Source: Pedobacter sp. KBW06
GTDB lineage: Bacteria; Bacteroidota; Bacteroidia; Sphingobacteriales; Sphingobacteriaceae
Length of the DNA stretch: 64,000 nucleotides
Direction: 5' to 3'
Assembly (NCBI RefSeq): GCF_003852525.1
Contig: NZ_QAJL01000005.1
Location: forward strand, 346,853-410,852
The notes under the pieces were generated by a model. It was not told the DNA's origin. It made no database searches and saw only the letters and a list, made by a program, of their open reading frames with translations. This document shows positions 53,120 through 62,271 of this stretch, piece after piece. The stretch's first letter is position 1. The number at the start of each line of letters is the position of its first letter. Both the position numbers and the translations under genes were made by a program.

Positions 53120-54334
53120 TTAGCTACTGAACAGGTAGTTCCCTTTATCATCTGTTTTGAAGTAGCTGACAGAAACTGGTTTTCCCTTCTTTAATTTTTT
53201 ATAGATAACCATACTTACATTTGCTTCTTTTATGTTAATGGTATTATTTAACAAAATGTCCACATAAAACATCGGAATTCTCTTGCCTGTTTGCCCGGAG
53301 CCCGGATCAAGGTTACTGCTGATGTTACTGAAACTAATGGTCTTAATGAGCTGCTTTTTGTATTTAAAATAAAGGTAAAAAGTATGGAATAAGTTGGCGG
53401 AAAGGAAGAGGATTAACAGCGCGGCAAATTCAATAAATACAGCAAAAATAAAAGGTAAAAAGGTAGCAAAATTTAGTGCTGAGGGGATTTTCCAGTTAAA
53501 CAAATATCCAATGATGAGCAGGTAAAGGGCAATTGCCAATAGCTTAGACAACAAGGGTTTTTCTATGGTTAGGTCGATAAGTCCGCTAAATGCTGTGCTT
53601 TCCATTTCTATGGTCATAATTACACTGAAAATAAATGCAAAAACCAGGAAATACCAGATGCTAAGGTCTAAGCCCATACTTGTAAAGCCGATTGCGATCA
53701 TTGGGACAAAATAAGCCCCTCTGCCGGAAAACCCGAGATACAAACTAAGTACTGAGGTGGCAACCCAAAAGAAAGCATTAAAATCCTCCTCCTGAAAAAT
53801 CAATAGTGGATTGATGCGGATCATTAAAGAATGATCGCCCCCGGCCCTCAGCCTGATCACTTTCGGAGGCAGGAATGAGGTGATGAAGGAGAGTTTTGTC
53901 TCATTTAAAAAAGCATATTCAGGCTTTTTATCATTGTAAAACTCAGATCCGCCATTGTCAATGGTCACCATGTTCTCCAGCTGATGCAATCCGTCTTTAT
54001 CGTCGCTTAACCAGCGCACATCCGCTTTGGAAAATGGCTTGAAATCTGGGTGTATCTTCTTTGAAAGTAAGGTGTCGGTTCTCAGATAACGTGTTTCCAT
54101 CAGGTAAACAAATTGCCAGCCCAACTTCCCCTTCCCGAACCTGGGAGATACCTTTACGAGATAGGGTTTAAATTCAAAGCTGCCCGGTTTTGTCCATTCT
54201 TCCTCTTTGCTGAATTTTGTCCAGGTGCTTTTATTTAATAGTTTTTCCGAAGTATTGGCCCCGCTTTCATAAAATATATTAATCGCTGCAAGTATGGTGG
54301 TGAATGCGATAATTAGTTTCTGGAATAATGTCAT
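53120..54334 (-). CDS. Membrane protein of unknown function (404 aa)
   Basis: This protein starts with one membrane helix (about residues 5-21), followed by about 155 residues with many aromatic and charged residues (LGWQFVYLMETRYLRTD, NEYAFL-like), then five or more helices (about 195-325) and a soluble C-terminus rich in beta pattern (VDILLNNTINIKEANVSMVIYKKL). I do not recognise the family. It is the last of four minus-strand genes that are very close together (5, 29 and 0-base gaps), of which the first is a DUF2004 protein. The role is unknown; a joint membrane complex is possible. Confidence 0.6.
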   Translation of the reverse strand: MTLFQKLIIAFTTILAAINIFYESGANTSEKLLNKSTWTKFSKEEEWTKPGSFEFKPYLVKVSPRFGKGKLGWQFVYLMETRYLRTDTLLSKKIHPDFKPFSKADVRWLSDDKDGLHQLENMVTIDNGGSEFYNDKKPEYAFLNETKLSFITSFLPPKVIRLRAGGDHSLMIRINPLLIFQEEDFNAFFWVATSVLSLYLGFSGRGAYFVPMIAIGFTSMGLDLSIWYFLVFAFIFSVIMTIEMESTAFSGLIDLTIEKPLLSKLLAIALYLLIIGYLFNWKIPSALNFATFLPFIFAVFIEFAALLILFLSANLFHTFYLYFKYKKQLIKTISFSNISSNLDPGSGQTGKRIPMFYVDILLNNTINIKEANVSMVIYKKLKKGKPVSVSYFKTDDKGNYLFSS

Positions 54335-54339
54335 GAGCG

Positions 54340-54813
54340 CTACCTGGTTGTTCTAAAATAACGGGTACAAAAAACCAAAAGCCAGATGCATAAAGCTGTA
54401 AGTATTGCTAAGCAACTGTTGCGGACATCAATATCTCCATAACAGCCATACTTATAAAAAATATCAAAAGCATTTTGTTGCCGGATAAAGCCGATCACTG
54501 CATCATTTAAGAAGAATGACAAGAGCATGAAGGTAACCATCAAGGGCAGCAGCAATAAGATCAATGCGCTGATCATTAGTTTCATGAGCTTGCTTTTCAG
54601 GTTGCGGACGAGGTAAAAAATCCAGGAGCCAAATAAAGCGAAATAAAGTGGCAGCACGATTATAGCGCCCCTGTAATCATGGCCGGGAGTACCTTCGCAA
54701 GGGCCCGTTACCCGGTCTGCAAGGGGCATGACATAAAAGATGTACATGGCCCAGGCCAGGGCAAACAAAAAACTATGTAATGCCATGTTGCTTTTTGTAT
54801 CTGGAATTTTCAT
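54340..54813 (-). CDS. Small membrane protein (157 aa)
   Basis: This 157-residue protein has four hydrophobic segments: FLFALAWAMYIFYVMPLA near the N-terminus, AIIVLPLYFALFGSWIFYLV, ISALILLLLPLMVTFMLLSF and CLAILTALCIWLLVFCTRYF. The loop between helices 1 and 2 holds CEGTPGHDY. No family is recognised. It lies 5 bases ahead of the 404-residue membrane protein gene and 29 bases behind the 204-residue one, in the same transcript. Confidence 0.6.
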   Translation of the reverse strand: MKIPDTKSNMALHSFLFALAWAMYIFYVMPLADRVTGPCEGTPGHDYRGAIIVLPLYFALFGSWIFYLVRNLKSKLMKLMISALILLLLPLMVTFMLLSFFLNDAVIGFIRQQNAFDIFYKYGCYGDIDVRNSCLAILTALCIWLLVFCTRYFRTTR

Positions 54814-54842
54814 ACTTTGATCAGTTTTGGCATACTCATTTT

Positions 54843-55439
54843 CTATAATTGATTTTCATCGGCAGGATTTGACTGCTGTAGGATCTTTCCTGTTGATTTA
54901 TCAAATGTTAATCTGATGTTGGGGCCACCATAAAACAAAGTAATACTCAGCGTTTGATCAGTTTCCTGATCAAAGATGATGTCCTTGGCAGAGCGGATCT
55001 TTAAGTCATAGTGATCTGGTAATTGAGAATCATCACATTGAAAGACCTGCTTTTCAATAATCCCCCTTTTTTCTATAATTTGCAATACGGGATACGCCAT
55101 TACACTGTAACCTGCAATTTGTGCCCTGTAATTTTCATTCAGGTCTTTAGTCATCCTTAACCCAAAGGGCGTGGTAGAAAACACCAATGCAAAAAATGGC
55201 AGCATCATGGGCAGGATGCTCACTATTAAGGCCAATACCATTGCGCCCAAAAGAAGTTTTGCCATCAGTTTTTTCCAAAATAAGACAATAACCGCAATGC
55301 TTCCAAAAAACCAAAGCCAGAACAGGGTGACATCGCTGTAATATCCGCGCAGACTTATTTTGTAGAAACAATATGCAATAATATCTGCAACCAGTAAAAG
55401 GGAAATGACACCGTATGCCTTGAGAATTGTCTTCCGCAT
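54843..55439 (-). CDS. Membrane protein with C-terminal soluble domain (198 aa)
   Basis: This protein has three hydrophobic helices (GVISLLLVADIIAYCFYKI, LFWLWFFGSIAVIVLFW, LLLGAMVLALIVSILPMMLPFFALVF) and then about 100 residues of soluble, mixed alpha/beta text ending in RLTFDKSTGKILQQSNP. The frame opens at a TTG at 55457, but the ATG at 55439 (MRKTIL) is the likelier start. The stop of the DUF2004 gene lies directly upstream. Family unknown. Confidence 0.6.
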   Translation of the reverse strand: MRKTILKAYGVISLLLVADIIAYCFYKISLRGYYSDVTLFWLWFFGSIAVIVLFWKKLMAKLLLGAMVLALIVSILPMMLPFFALVFSTTPFGLRMTKDLNENYRAQIAGYSVMAYPVLQIIEKRGIIEKQVFQCDDSQLPDHYDLKIRSAKDIIFDQETDQTLSITLFYGGPNIRLTFDKSTGKILQQSNPADENQL

Positions 55440-55457
55440 TTTGTTATCCACGCTCAA

Positions 55458-55943
55458 CTAGCTTTCCATCGTTACATAATGAAGTTCCTGATCTATTGTT
55501 GTGTTCACAACGAGGATGTATTGGGAAATTCCGGGATCTGTCTCGAAATCAGAGACGGTAAAGGAATCATCTTCATCAGGATAAAATCCAATTCTTCTCA
55601 GGCTCAAAACAGACAAGAGTTGTTCATCCTTTTTTAAGCTTTGGTCTGCTTTTGAAAGCAAAGGTGCCAACTCTTCTTCCGCAACTTCCTCCAGATGAAA
55701 ATCCAGAAATTCCTGCACTTCAGTTCCATTTTTGAAATCTTCCTGTATAAAGCCCCTCAGTTTACCAATAAATGCAGGTAATTTTTCGAGAACAGCATTA
55801 ACTTTTAACAGGCGATCTTCTGCTATTGAAGTATCCTGAAAGTTCAGGTCTATTCCTATCTGATGTCCATCTATCTCGATATCAATGGAATAATAGTCAT
55901 TCAATGCATTCTGATCCAGATCTCCAAAATATTGTAATTTCAT
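55458..55943 (-). CDS. DUF2004 family protein
   Basis: This 161-residue cytoplasmic protein matches DUF2004: KLQYFGDLDQNALNDYYSIDIEIDGH opens it, with IGIDLNFQDTSIAEDRLLKV, EFLDFHLEEVAEEELAPLL and LLSVLSLRRIGFYPDEDDSF following, and it closes with VVNTTIDQELHYVTMES. DUF2004 proteins occur in loci with toxin immunity genes in some bacteria, so an immunity role is possible but unproven. It is the first gene of the four-gene unit with three membrane protein genes. Confidence 0.75.
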   Translation of the reverse strand: MKLQYFGDLDQNALNDYYSIDIEIDGHQIGIDLNFQDTSIAEDRLLKVNAVLEKLPAFIGKLRGFIQEDFKNGTEVQEFLDFHLEEVAEEELAPLLSKADQSLKKDEQLLSVLSLRRIGFYPDEDDSFTVSDFETDPGISQYILVVNTTIDQELHYVTMES

Positions 55944-56085
55944 TTTATCGCTGATTTTAGTGTTTAACTTATTGTTCTAAGATATTAATATCATTTAAAT
56001 ACCGGACAATTTTACTAGAATTTCATCTTAAAACGTTATGGAGAAATAGATTGCCTCCTCATAGGCTACAGGTAGTTTGGGATTG

Positions 56086-56093
56086 TAACTTTG
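56086..56093 (+). promoter_or_regulatory. TAnnTTTG -7 element of serine hydrolase gene
   Basis: TAACTTTG matches the -7 consensus, about 50 bases before the ATG at 56144. Confidence 0.45.
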
Positions 56094-56143
56094 ATAAAAA
56101 TTCAGCGTCTTATGGTATAGCTGCCATTTAATTGAAAATCCGG

Positions 56144-57196
56144 ATGAGAAATTTAAAAATCTGTTTGCTGCTGATCAGCATTTGTACCAGTCAAATTGTA
56201 TATGCCCAAATCAAAACGTTGAAGGGAAAAAAATTAACCGGCAAGGAAGTCGATAATTTTATCCGCTATCAAATGGATTCACTTAAAATACCGGCAATCT
56301 CCATTGCCCTTCTAAAAGACAATAAAATCGTCTATCATCGGGCAATTGGAATTAAAAACGCCAAACAGGAGCCTATTGACGACCATACTCTTTTCGAAGC
56401 GGCATCGATGACAAAGACGGTCTTTGCCTACACTGTGCTTAAACTGGTGAAGGAAAATGTACTTAGTTTAGATACTCCGCTTTATAAATATTACCCTTAT
56501 GAGGACATTAAATACGATGAACGTTATAAATTAATTACGGCAAGAATGGTTTTAAACCATACTACCGGCTTTCCAAACTGGCGGGGTGACGACAAGAAGT
56601 TGACCATTAACACCACTCCAGGCACCAAATTTGGCTATTCTGGTGAAGGCTTTGAGTATCTCGGGCTTGTGATCAAACACTTAACAGGTAAAAAATTAGA
56701 GGACCTTATCCAGGAATATGTATTTACACCAATGGCTGTTAAACACTCCTACCTGATCAGCAATGACTATGTAAAAAAGCACCTGACAGAAGGTTTAAAA
56801 GACAACAAAGATTGGGGCAACAACGATGTATACTTAAAGCCATATGTATCCTATAGCTTATACACTGAGGCTAAAGATTATGCGAAATTTGAAATGGAAT
56901 TAATGAAAGAAAGTACCAACCCAAACAGCATATTCCAGGCAATGTCTGTTCGCCAGTCGGAGCTTGATGCAAATGATTCAAGACCGGGTGCAAAAACAGT
57001 TTCCTGCCTGGGGATATTTACAGAGCAGACACCATTTGGCCCGATATATCTTCATCCCGGAAATAATGATGACCGCTTCACCTCCATATTTCAGTTTTAC
57101 AAAGATCCTAAAATTGGTTTCGTGTATTTTATCAATTGCCCTAAACAGAACGAGTTGACCAAGAGGTTAAACGAGTTTTTAATCAATGGTAAATAA
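56144..57196 (+). CDS. Serine hydrolase, class C beta-lactamase-like
   Basis: This exported enzyme of about 350 residues has a signal peptide (MRNLKICLLLISICTSQIVYAQ). The nucleophile motif SxxK is Ser-Met-Thr-Lys in FEAASMTKTVFAYTV. The second box is Tyr-Ser-Gly (TKFGYSGEGFEYLG) instead of YxN, so it differs from true class C beta-lactamases. HPGNNDDRF is the likely third box. The activity is probably peptidase or esterase. The frame opens at TTG 56132; ATG 56144 is chosen. It overlaps the GNAT gene by 11 bases. Confidence 0.86.
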   Translation: MRNLKICLLLISICTSQIVYAQIKTLKGKKLTGKEVDNFIRYQMDSLKIPAISIALLKDNKIVYHRAIGIKNAKQEPIDDHTLFEAASMTKTVFAYTVLKLVKENVLSLDTPLYKYYPYEDIKYDERYKLITARMVLNHTTGFPNWRGDDKKLTINTTPGTKFGYSGEGFEYLGLVIKHLTGKKLEDLIQEYVFTPMAVKHSYLISNDYVKKHLTEGLKDNKDWGNNDVYLKPYVSYSLYTEAKDYAKFEMELMKESTNPNSIFQAMSVRQSELDANDSRPGAKTVSCLGIFTEQTPFGPIYLHPGNNDDRFTSIFQFYKDPKIGFVYFINCPKQNELTKRLNEFLINGK

Positions 57197-57848
57197 GAAA
57201 ATGGAACAATATAGAAAAGCTATCGTTGAGAACTGGATTACTGCCTGGTCGTTGTCAAGGGAATTGCCGGCACCCATTGAATTTAAATCAGGTTTTCATG
57301 TTGATGTTGGTGATGAACAGCATAAAAGCCGCTATGTATTTCCTACGCTTAATGATGATTTTATTCAGTTGTCTGAATCCATTGATGAGCCCTGGGTTTT
57401 TCTGAAAGTCTGCGCCCCGACTGATGAAGTAACAGCAAGCATCTCTAAAAAATGGACCATTCAACCACAAGGTTTTATGATGACTTGTTTTCGGCCCATG
57501 GTCACTCAGGAGCCTGCCTTACATGAAGGTTACAAGTTGGAATTTGAACAGCATCAATCCGCTTTCGTACTTAAAATTATTGCTAAAAATGGGGAGTTGG
57601 CTTCAACAGGACGCATTGTTCTCCATAATGATTTTGCAGTCTATGATCGCATTTCAACGGACAGTAACCATAGAAGAAAGGGTCTTGCCAGAGTTCTGAT
57701 GACAGAACTTGAAAAGATTGCATTGTCAAAAGGCATTTCCAAAAATCTCCTGGTCGCAACAGAAGAAGGGAAACTCTTGTACGAATCTTTAGGCTGGGAA
57801 GTATATAGCCTTTATACCTCTATTGTTATCGCTGATCAGTATTTGTAA
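57186..57848 (+). CDS. GNAT family N-acetyltransferase
   Basis: This 220-residue protein has the GNAT core in its second half: ASTGRIVLHNDFAVYDRISTDS is the strand before the acetyl-CoA loop, NHRRKGLARVLMTELEKIAL is the loop itself (RRKGLA fits the Q/RxxGxA/G pattern), and KLLYESLGWEVYSLYTSIVI closes the domain. The N-terminal 100 residues are an additional domain with WFLKVCAP-like text. The target is unknown. It starts at ATG 57186 or at ATG 57201, inside the end of the serine hydrolase gene, so the two are translated together. Confidence 0.85.
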   Translation: MVNKKMEQYRKAIVENWITAWSLSRELPAPIEFKSGFHVDVGDEQHKSRYVFPTLNDDFIQLSESIDEPWVFLKVCAPTDEVTASISKKWTIQPQGFMMTCFRPMVTQEPALHEGYKLEFEQHQSAFVLKIIAKNGELASTGRIVLHNDFAVYDRISTDSNHRRKGLARVLMTELEKIALSKGISKNLLVATEEGKLLYESLGWEVYSLYTSIVIADQYL

Positions 57849-57873
57849 GCCTTCATAAGCCAGAAGTATTTTG

Positions 57874-60201
57874 TTAATTAAAAAAAGCCTGCAACTTCTG
57901 CCCTTTGTTCAAATTTACTTCATACACATCGCCTGTTTTTGTGATGCCTTTAACATTCCATTTCGGTGCGATCCCCTCAAAATTATCCTTGATGCGCAGC
58001 TTGCCGGACCTGGCCGCAGTAATACTGAAATTCAAGGTCTTGTTGTTTTTTCTCGTAGCGGAAACCATAAAGCCACCTTCGGCCCTTAAATTTGTAAAGG
58101 AAGCATTAGCCCATTTTTTAGGCATGGCAGGAAAAATACGGATCACACCAGTATGAACATCGCCAGGTCTGGCGCTCCAGCTTTGCAGCAGCATTTCATG
58201 TACCGCCTGTGAAGCAAGGAAATTTCCTTCCAGGGTGAAAGGCCTGTAGGTAAAGCCTGAGTAGCCACTTTTAGTCTGATCGCCGTTCACATGGAATCCA
58301 TTCCGCAATACGAAAGCTTTAACGAAGATGTCCAGGTTTTTAACAGCGGCCTCCCCATCTCCTACTCTTGCCCTTAAGCAGCTCATCCAGGAAAAGGTAT
58401 AGCCTACCCAGCTGCGGGTACCTAATTTATCCCAGCTTTTCGTGCTTGCCTCAATCATTTGCTGATCCTGACTGCTGCCTTCTGTGGTGATCAGGTTAAA
58501 GGGATAGATCCCGATAATATTAGACAAGTGACGGTGACTTTGAGTGAGTTCATATTTTGCATCCAAAAGTAAGGTGCCGTCGGCTTTGGTATGAAAATCA
58601 CCCAGCGCCAATGCTGCGGCTGCCCATTTCTGAGCCTCCGTAGTTTTGCCCAATTCTCCGGCCATCTCCTTCAAAGACAGGAACAACATTTTAATGCTCA
58701 TCAGATCATAATTGCTATTGGGCTGCAGCCAGGCTTTAGGACTATCGTCGAAAATTTCCGGAGAAGAAGAAAGCGGCAGTTTAAGTAAACCATTGCTGTC
58801 TTTTTTCAACAGGCCCAGCAGGCATTCTCCAACATCAGCACTCCATGGATAGGCTTTTTCTTTCAGGAAAGTATCATCAGCAGTATACAGCCAATGCAGG
58901 TAAAATAAATGTGCGCTCCAGGCACTCATAGAAGGCGACATGCTGTATTGTCCCCAGCCGCCCAAAGGTTGCCCGGAGTAAGACATCACACCCGGACAGG
59001 CCAGGCCTGCAGTACCATAAAAATCTCTTGCGAAATCCTGGAAGAAACTCCGGCGCTCCCAAAGGAAATTCAGGTAAGATGCCCCTTCATCATATCTGCC
59101 GGATTGCTGATAAGCGATATAGGTCATCTGTGTGTTCAGGTCGTTGTGGTAATCTCCTTTCCAGGGTGGCAAAGTACCGTTATCAGCAGTCCAGACCCCC
59201 TGAAGTGGCATCGGTGGTGCTTTTAAACGGGATGCTGCACCGTAGAAGTATTGAACCAGGTTATATTGTTTCTGAACCGCTGTATCAGGGATGCTCACAC
59301 TTGATTTTCCCCAGAAATCAGTCCACCATTTTACATGCGGTTTGCGCATGGCCTGATAACCTTTGTTCAAGGCGAGGCTGCATCGCTGACGGGCTATTGC
59401 CAGCGGATCTTTGCCATCAGCTGTAGAAGTAATGCTTAACGCAATCAGTGTTTCCTTCCCGTTTTTCCTGGTATCGATGTACACGCAATATTTGAGCCCG
59501 TCTGCAGCTTCCTGAATGTACCATTCTGCAGTGGCCGATTTTCCTTTTACCGCCTCAGGGTAACCGAGTTTACTCACTGATCCACCGCTGCTTGGCCCAC
59601 CATCTCCTTTTGTATTTTTACGGTATACCTCCATTGGACTGAACAACTGTACTGCATCCGGAACTGTTCCTTTTATGGACAGTAAAGTTACCGGATCAGC
59701 GGCACTGTAAAAGGTATTCAGAACGGCACCGGAGTTGAACCTTGCAATTCCTTCGGCTGTTGCCTCCATCAGTTCAAATTCCTTTACCACTTCCCGGGCA
59801 GGGAATTTTAGTTCGATCCGGCCACCGGGTAGTTTAGTCGGACTTACGCCATTATACGCCTCGTCCCACCAGGAGCCGACGGTTTTAAATTCTCCTTTGG
59901 CAATCAGGTCTGCTCCTTTTTGGTAGGTGTATTTTTTCCACCATTCCTTTTCTCCATGAGTCCGCTCATCCCATAAATCCCCCCTGTCCAGAGATAATCT
60001 GATGATATTTTGCTCACCCCATAACAAACCACCCGTCAGGCCATTGCCTAAAGGAAGGGCCTCATCCCAGGTGCTCACAGGCGCTTTAAGCCGCAGGTTA
60101 TAACTGGATTCCGGGAGCTTAGGCTGCTGGGCCTTAACAGATAAGCCGATACAGAAATTTAAAATAAGGAAGCTGGTTTTTAAAACAGTCGTTTTGTACA
60201 T
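57874..60201 (-). CDS. GH95 family alpha-L-fucosidase
   Basis: This 775-residue secreted enzyme removes alpha-1,2-linked fucose, or in related members galactose, from glycans by inverting hydrolysis. The signal peptide ends SVKAQ (about residue 24). The N-terminal beta domain starts with LRLKAPVSTWDEALPLGNGLTGGLLWGE, typical of GH95. GDYHNDLNTQMTYIAYQQSG holds the Asn/Asp pair of the active site, SSSPEIFDDSPKAWLQPNSNYD the acid Glu region, and QSHRHLSNIIGIYPFNLI the next conserved helix. It is divergent from a sigma/FecR/SusC locus with a shared 206-base gap, so it probably belongs to that polysaccharide utilisation locus. Confidence 0.92.
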   Translation of the reverse strand: MYKTTVLKTSFLILNFCIGLSVKAQQPKLPESSYNLRLKAPVSTWDEALPLGNGLTGGLLWGEQNIIRLSLDRGDLWDERTHGEKEWWKKYTYQKGADLIAKGEFKTVGSWWDEAYNGVSPTKLPGGRIELKFPAREVVKEFELMEATAEGIARFNSGAVLNTFYSAADPVTLLSIKGTVPDAVQLFSPMEVYRKNTKGDGGPSSGGSVSKLGYPEAVKGKSATAEWYIQEAADGLKYCVYIDTRKNGKETLIALSITSTADGKDPLAIARQRCSLALNKGYQAMRKPHVKWWTDFWGKSSVSIPDTAVQKQYNLVQYFYGAASRLKAPPMPLQGVWTADNGTLPPWKGDYHNDLNTQMTYIAYQQSGRYDEGASYLNFLWERRSFFQDFARDFYGTAGLACPGVMSYSGQPLGGWGQYSMSPSMSAWSAHLFYLHWLYTADDTFLKEKAYPWSADVGECLLGLLKKDSNGLLKLPLSSSPEIFDDSPKAWLQPNSNYDLMSIKMLFLSLKEMAGELGKTTEAQKWAAAALALGDFHTKADGTLLLDAKYELTQSHRHLSNIIGIYPFNLITTEGSSQDQQMIEASTKSWDKLGTRSWVGYTFSWMSCLRARVGDGEAAVKNLDIFVKAFVLRNGFHVNGDQTKSGYSGFTYRPFTLEGNFLASQAVHEMLLQSWSARPGDVHTGVIRIFPAMPKKWANASFTNLRAEGGFMVSATRKNNKTLNFSITAARSGKLRIKDNFEGIAPKWNVKGITKTGDVYEVNLNKGQKLQAFFN

Positions 60202-60252
60202 CGCAGTTTGGTCTCAGTTTGGTGGATTGTGTGTTACAATTGTGGTTAGAAA

Positions 60253-60260
60253 CAAAGTTA
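60253..60260 (-). promoter_or_regulatory. TAnnTTTG -7 element of GH95 gene
   Basis: TAACTTTG on the minus strand, 51 bases before the GH95 ATG, in the divergent gap shared with the sigma factor. Confidence 0.45.
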
Positions 60261-60407
60261 GCTGCATTAACCGATGCATAAATAGATTAATTTATGATTT
60301 TAATGGATTATCCGACGGACAAGATCCGATTTTTAGCGAAAACACATTTCTTGTACAAATTTTTATATCATTGTATAACCAACCACCATAAACCCGAAGT
60401 AACAAAG

Positions 60408-60986
60408 ATGAGCAAAAAGCAACTTTTGGAAGAGAAGATCATTTCTCTTCATAGTTTGTGGTGGGAAGCAATGCGTTTGGGTGACAAAGAAGCTTTTCTG
60501 GACATCTATAAAAGCCTTTACCGAAGTTTGGGAGGTTTTGGCCTGAGGGTATATGGCGATCCCGATGTGGTAACGGATTCCCTGAATCAGGTGTTTCTTG
60601 ACATTTGGGAGAAGCATGAATTTCTACCAAGGGTGGATAATGTAGAGGCCTATCTGAGCCGCACTTTAAAAAATAAAATTCTAAAAAACATCGCCCGTCA
60701 GCAAAAAATGGACAATGCAATTGCCATGATCAGTCAGGACGACGAGCTTCTGGATATGCCATATGAAGAGTTGGTCGTTAAAATTGAATCGGATGAGCTG
60801 GTGAAAAGGCAGTTGAATATTGCCCTAAAAAAATTAACACCTCAACAGCGCAAACTGATACAGCTGCGTTTTTACGAAGGACTGAGTTATGAAAATGTAG
60901 CTGAAAATAGTGGGCTTACAGTCCGTACGGCATACAATACCATTTATTCGGCTTTAAAATCCCTTAGAGAACATCTTCGCTTATAA
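60408..60986 (+). CDS. ECF-type RNA polymerase sigma factor
   Basis: This sigma factor of about 192 residues belongs to the extracytoplasmic function group. Region 2 is in VVTDSLNQVFLDIWEKHEFL and the following helices, and region 4 is LTPQQRKLIQLRFYEGLSYENVAE followed by the HTH text LTVRTAYNTIYSALKSLREHL. The frame is open from 60294, but the ATG at 60408 (MSKKQLLEEKI) matches the usual length. It lies 99 bases ahead of fecR and is expected to be held by that anti-sigma protein. It should switch on the SusC operon. Confidence 0.93.
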   Translation: MSKKQLLEEKIISLHSLWWEAMRLGDKEAFLDIYKSLYRSLGGFGLRVYGDPDVVTDSLNQVFLDIWEKHEFLPRVDNVEAYLSRTLKNKILKNIARQQKMDNAIAMISQDDELLDMPYEELVVKIESDELVKRQLNIALKKLTPQQRKLIQLRFYEGLSYENVAENSGLTVRTAYNTIYSALKSLREHLRL

Positions 60987-61085
60987 CTGCAATTTCCTGC
61001 TGTCTTCTACTGGTTTTGAAAAAAAATAAAAAAAAACCGGTAAAAGTCAACGGTTTTGGGATCAGGTAATAAAGGAGCTTATTTA

Positions 61086-62138
61086 ATGATCGACCAATAT
61101 ACCGAACCCGAAGACTTTTTAATGGATGATACCTTTAAGCAATACTGTGAAGGTAGTAATCAAAAATGTATCCTGTTCTGGGAAGCATGGCTGGCAAAGA
61201 ATCCTGAAAAACGGAAAACGGCTGCAAAAGCAAAAAGATTGCATCAGATTTTAAGCGGCAATTTAAAACCAGTTCATGAACAGCTGACATTCCTCAAAAA
61301 CGAGATTTCAAAAGAAACGGTCATCAGAAAGGGCAATTTCAAGTGGTATAGCATTGCAGCCTCATTTTTTATCATTATGCTGGCAGGCCTGTTTTATTTT
61401 TATTATCAAAATCCTGCTAAACCGATTATTTATACGGAAACTTATATCGCTCAAAAAGGAGAGAAAAAGAGAATCATTCTTGCAGACGGAACCTTGGTTC
61501 ACCTGAATTCTGATAGTAAAATCGAGCTTGGAGAGGGTTTCAATAAGAAATCAAGGAACATCAGGCTCACAGGTGAAGCCTTTTTCGATGTGGCACGGAA
61601 TGCAAACAGACCGTTCAGGGTATTGACCAGATGGTTTAAAATTACCGTTTTGGGGACTTCCTTTAATGTGAAAAGTTATGCTGCCGAAAAAAAATCCGAA
61701 GCCACATTGGTTAAAGGGGTCATCCAGCTGGAAGACAACGAGGTAAAAGGGAATTCGCTGATCATCAAACGCGGTCAGAAAATCATTTATACCCCCGCGG
61801 CTAAAGTACATGAAAGCAATCATGACCTTCCTGCAGCAGCTGTGCAGGCATTGCCGAAACTTGAAGTGGTCAACCTCAGCATTTTCGATAATAAAGTGGT
61901 AGAATCTGCCTGGGTAGACAACGACATGATTTTTTCCAATAATACATTTTTAGAAATCAAACCCCTGATTGAAAGGTGGTTTAACACCGAAATCGTATTC
62001 AATGATAAAGAGGTGGAAAAATACAGCTATACCGCAAGGTTTAAAAATGAAGATCTAAATACGGTATTGCTTAAACTACAACAGGTAAAACATTTCGATT
62101 TTAAGAAGAAAGGAGGCCGGATCATCATCTACAAATAG
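61086..62138 (+). CDS. FecR-family anti-sigma factor
   Basis: This 350-residue protein senses the signal passed from a TonB-dependent outer-membrane transporter and controls its ECF sigma. The N-terminal 85 residues are cytoplasmic and anti-sigma-like, one membrane helix follows (WYSIAASFFIIMLAGLFYFYY), then the FecR domain (RIILADGTLVHLNSDSKIEL, GEAFFDVARNANRPFRV, WFKITVLGTSFNVKSY) and a C-terminal DUF4974 domain (LEIKPLIERWFNTEIVFND, FDFKKKGGRIIIYK). ATG 61086 with AAAGGAG just upstream is the start; the frame opens at a TTG at 61056. The N-terminal part of SusC downstream should contact its periplasmic domain. Confidence 0.94.
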   Translation: MIDQYTEPEDFLMDDTFKQYCEGSNQKCILFWEAWLAKNPEKRKTAAKAKRLHQILSGNLKPVHEQLTFLKNEISKETVIRKGNFKWYSIAASFFIIMLAGLFYFYYQNPAKPIIYTETYIAQKGEKKRIILADGTLVHLNSDSKIELGEGFNKKSRNIRLTGEAFFDVARNANRPFRVLTRWFKITVLGTSFNVKSYAAEKKSEATLVKGVIQLEDNEVKGNSLIIKRGQKIIYTPAAKVHESNHDLPAAAVQALPKLEVVNLSIFDNKVVESAWVDNDMIFSNNTFLEIKPLIERWFNTEIVFNDKEVEKYSYTARFKNEDLNTVLLKLQQVKHFDFKKKGGRIIIYK

Positions 62139-62157
62139 AATTTTTGATTGGAAAATA

Positions 62158-62192
62158 AAAAGGGAAAGTGCGCTAACACTTTCCCGGATAAT
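62158..62192 (+). terminator. Hairpin between fecR and susC
   Basis: GGGAAAGTG (62162-62170) pairs with CACTTTCCC (62177-62185), followed by a T-rich stretch. It may end or weaken transcription between the regulatory genes and the SusC gene. Confidence 0.7.
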
Positions 62193-62271
62193 TTTTTGAT
62201 TCTCATTTGAATAAGGGTTTTACACTTCGAAATCTAAGACCCAAATATCAGCTAACCAAAAAACCAAAAGT

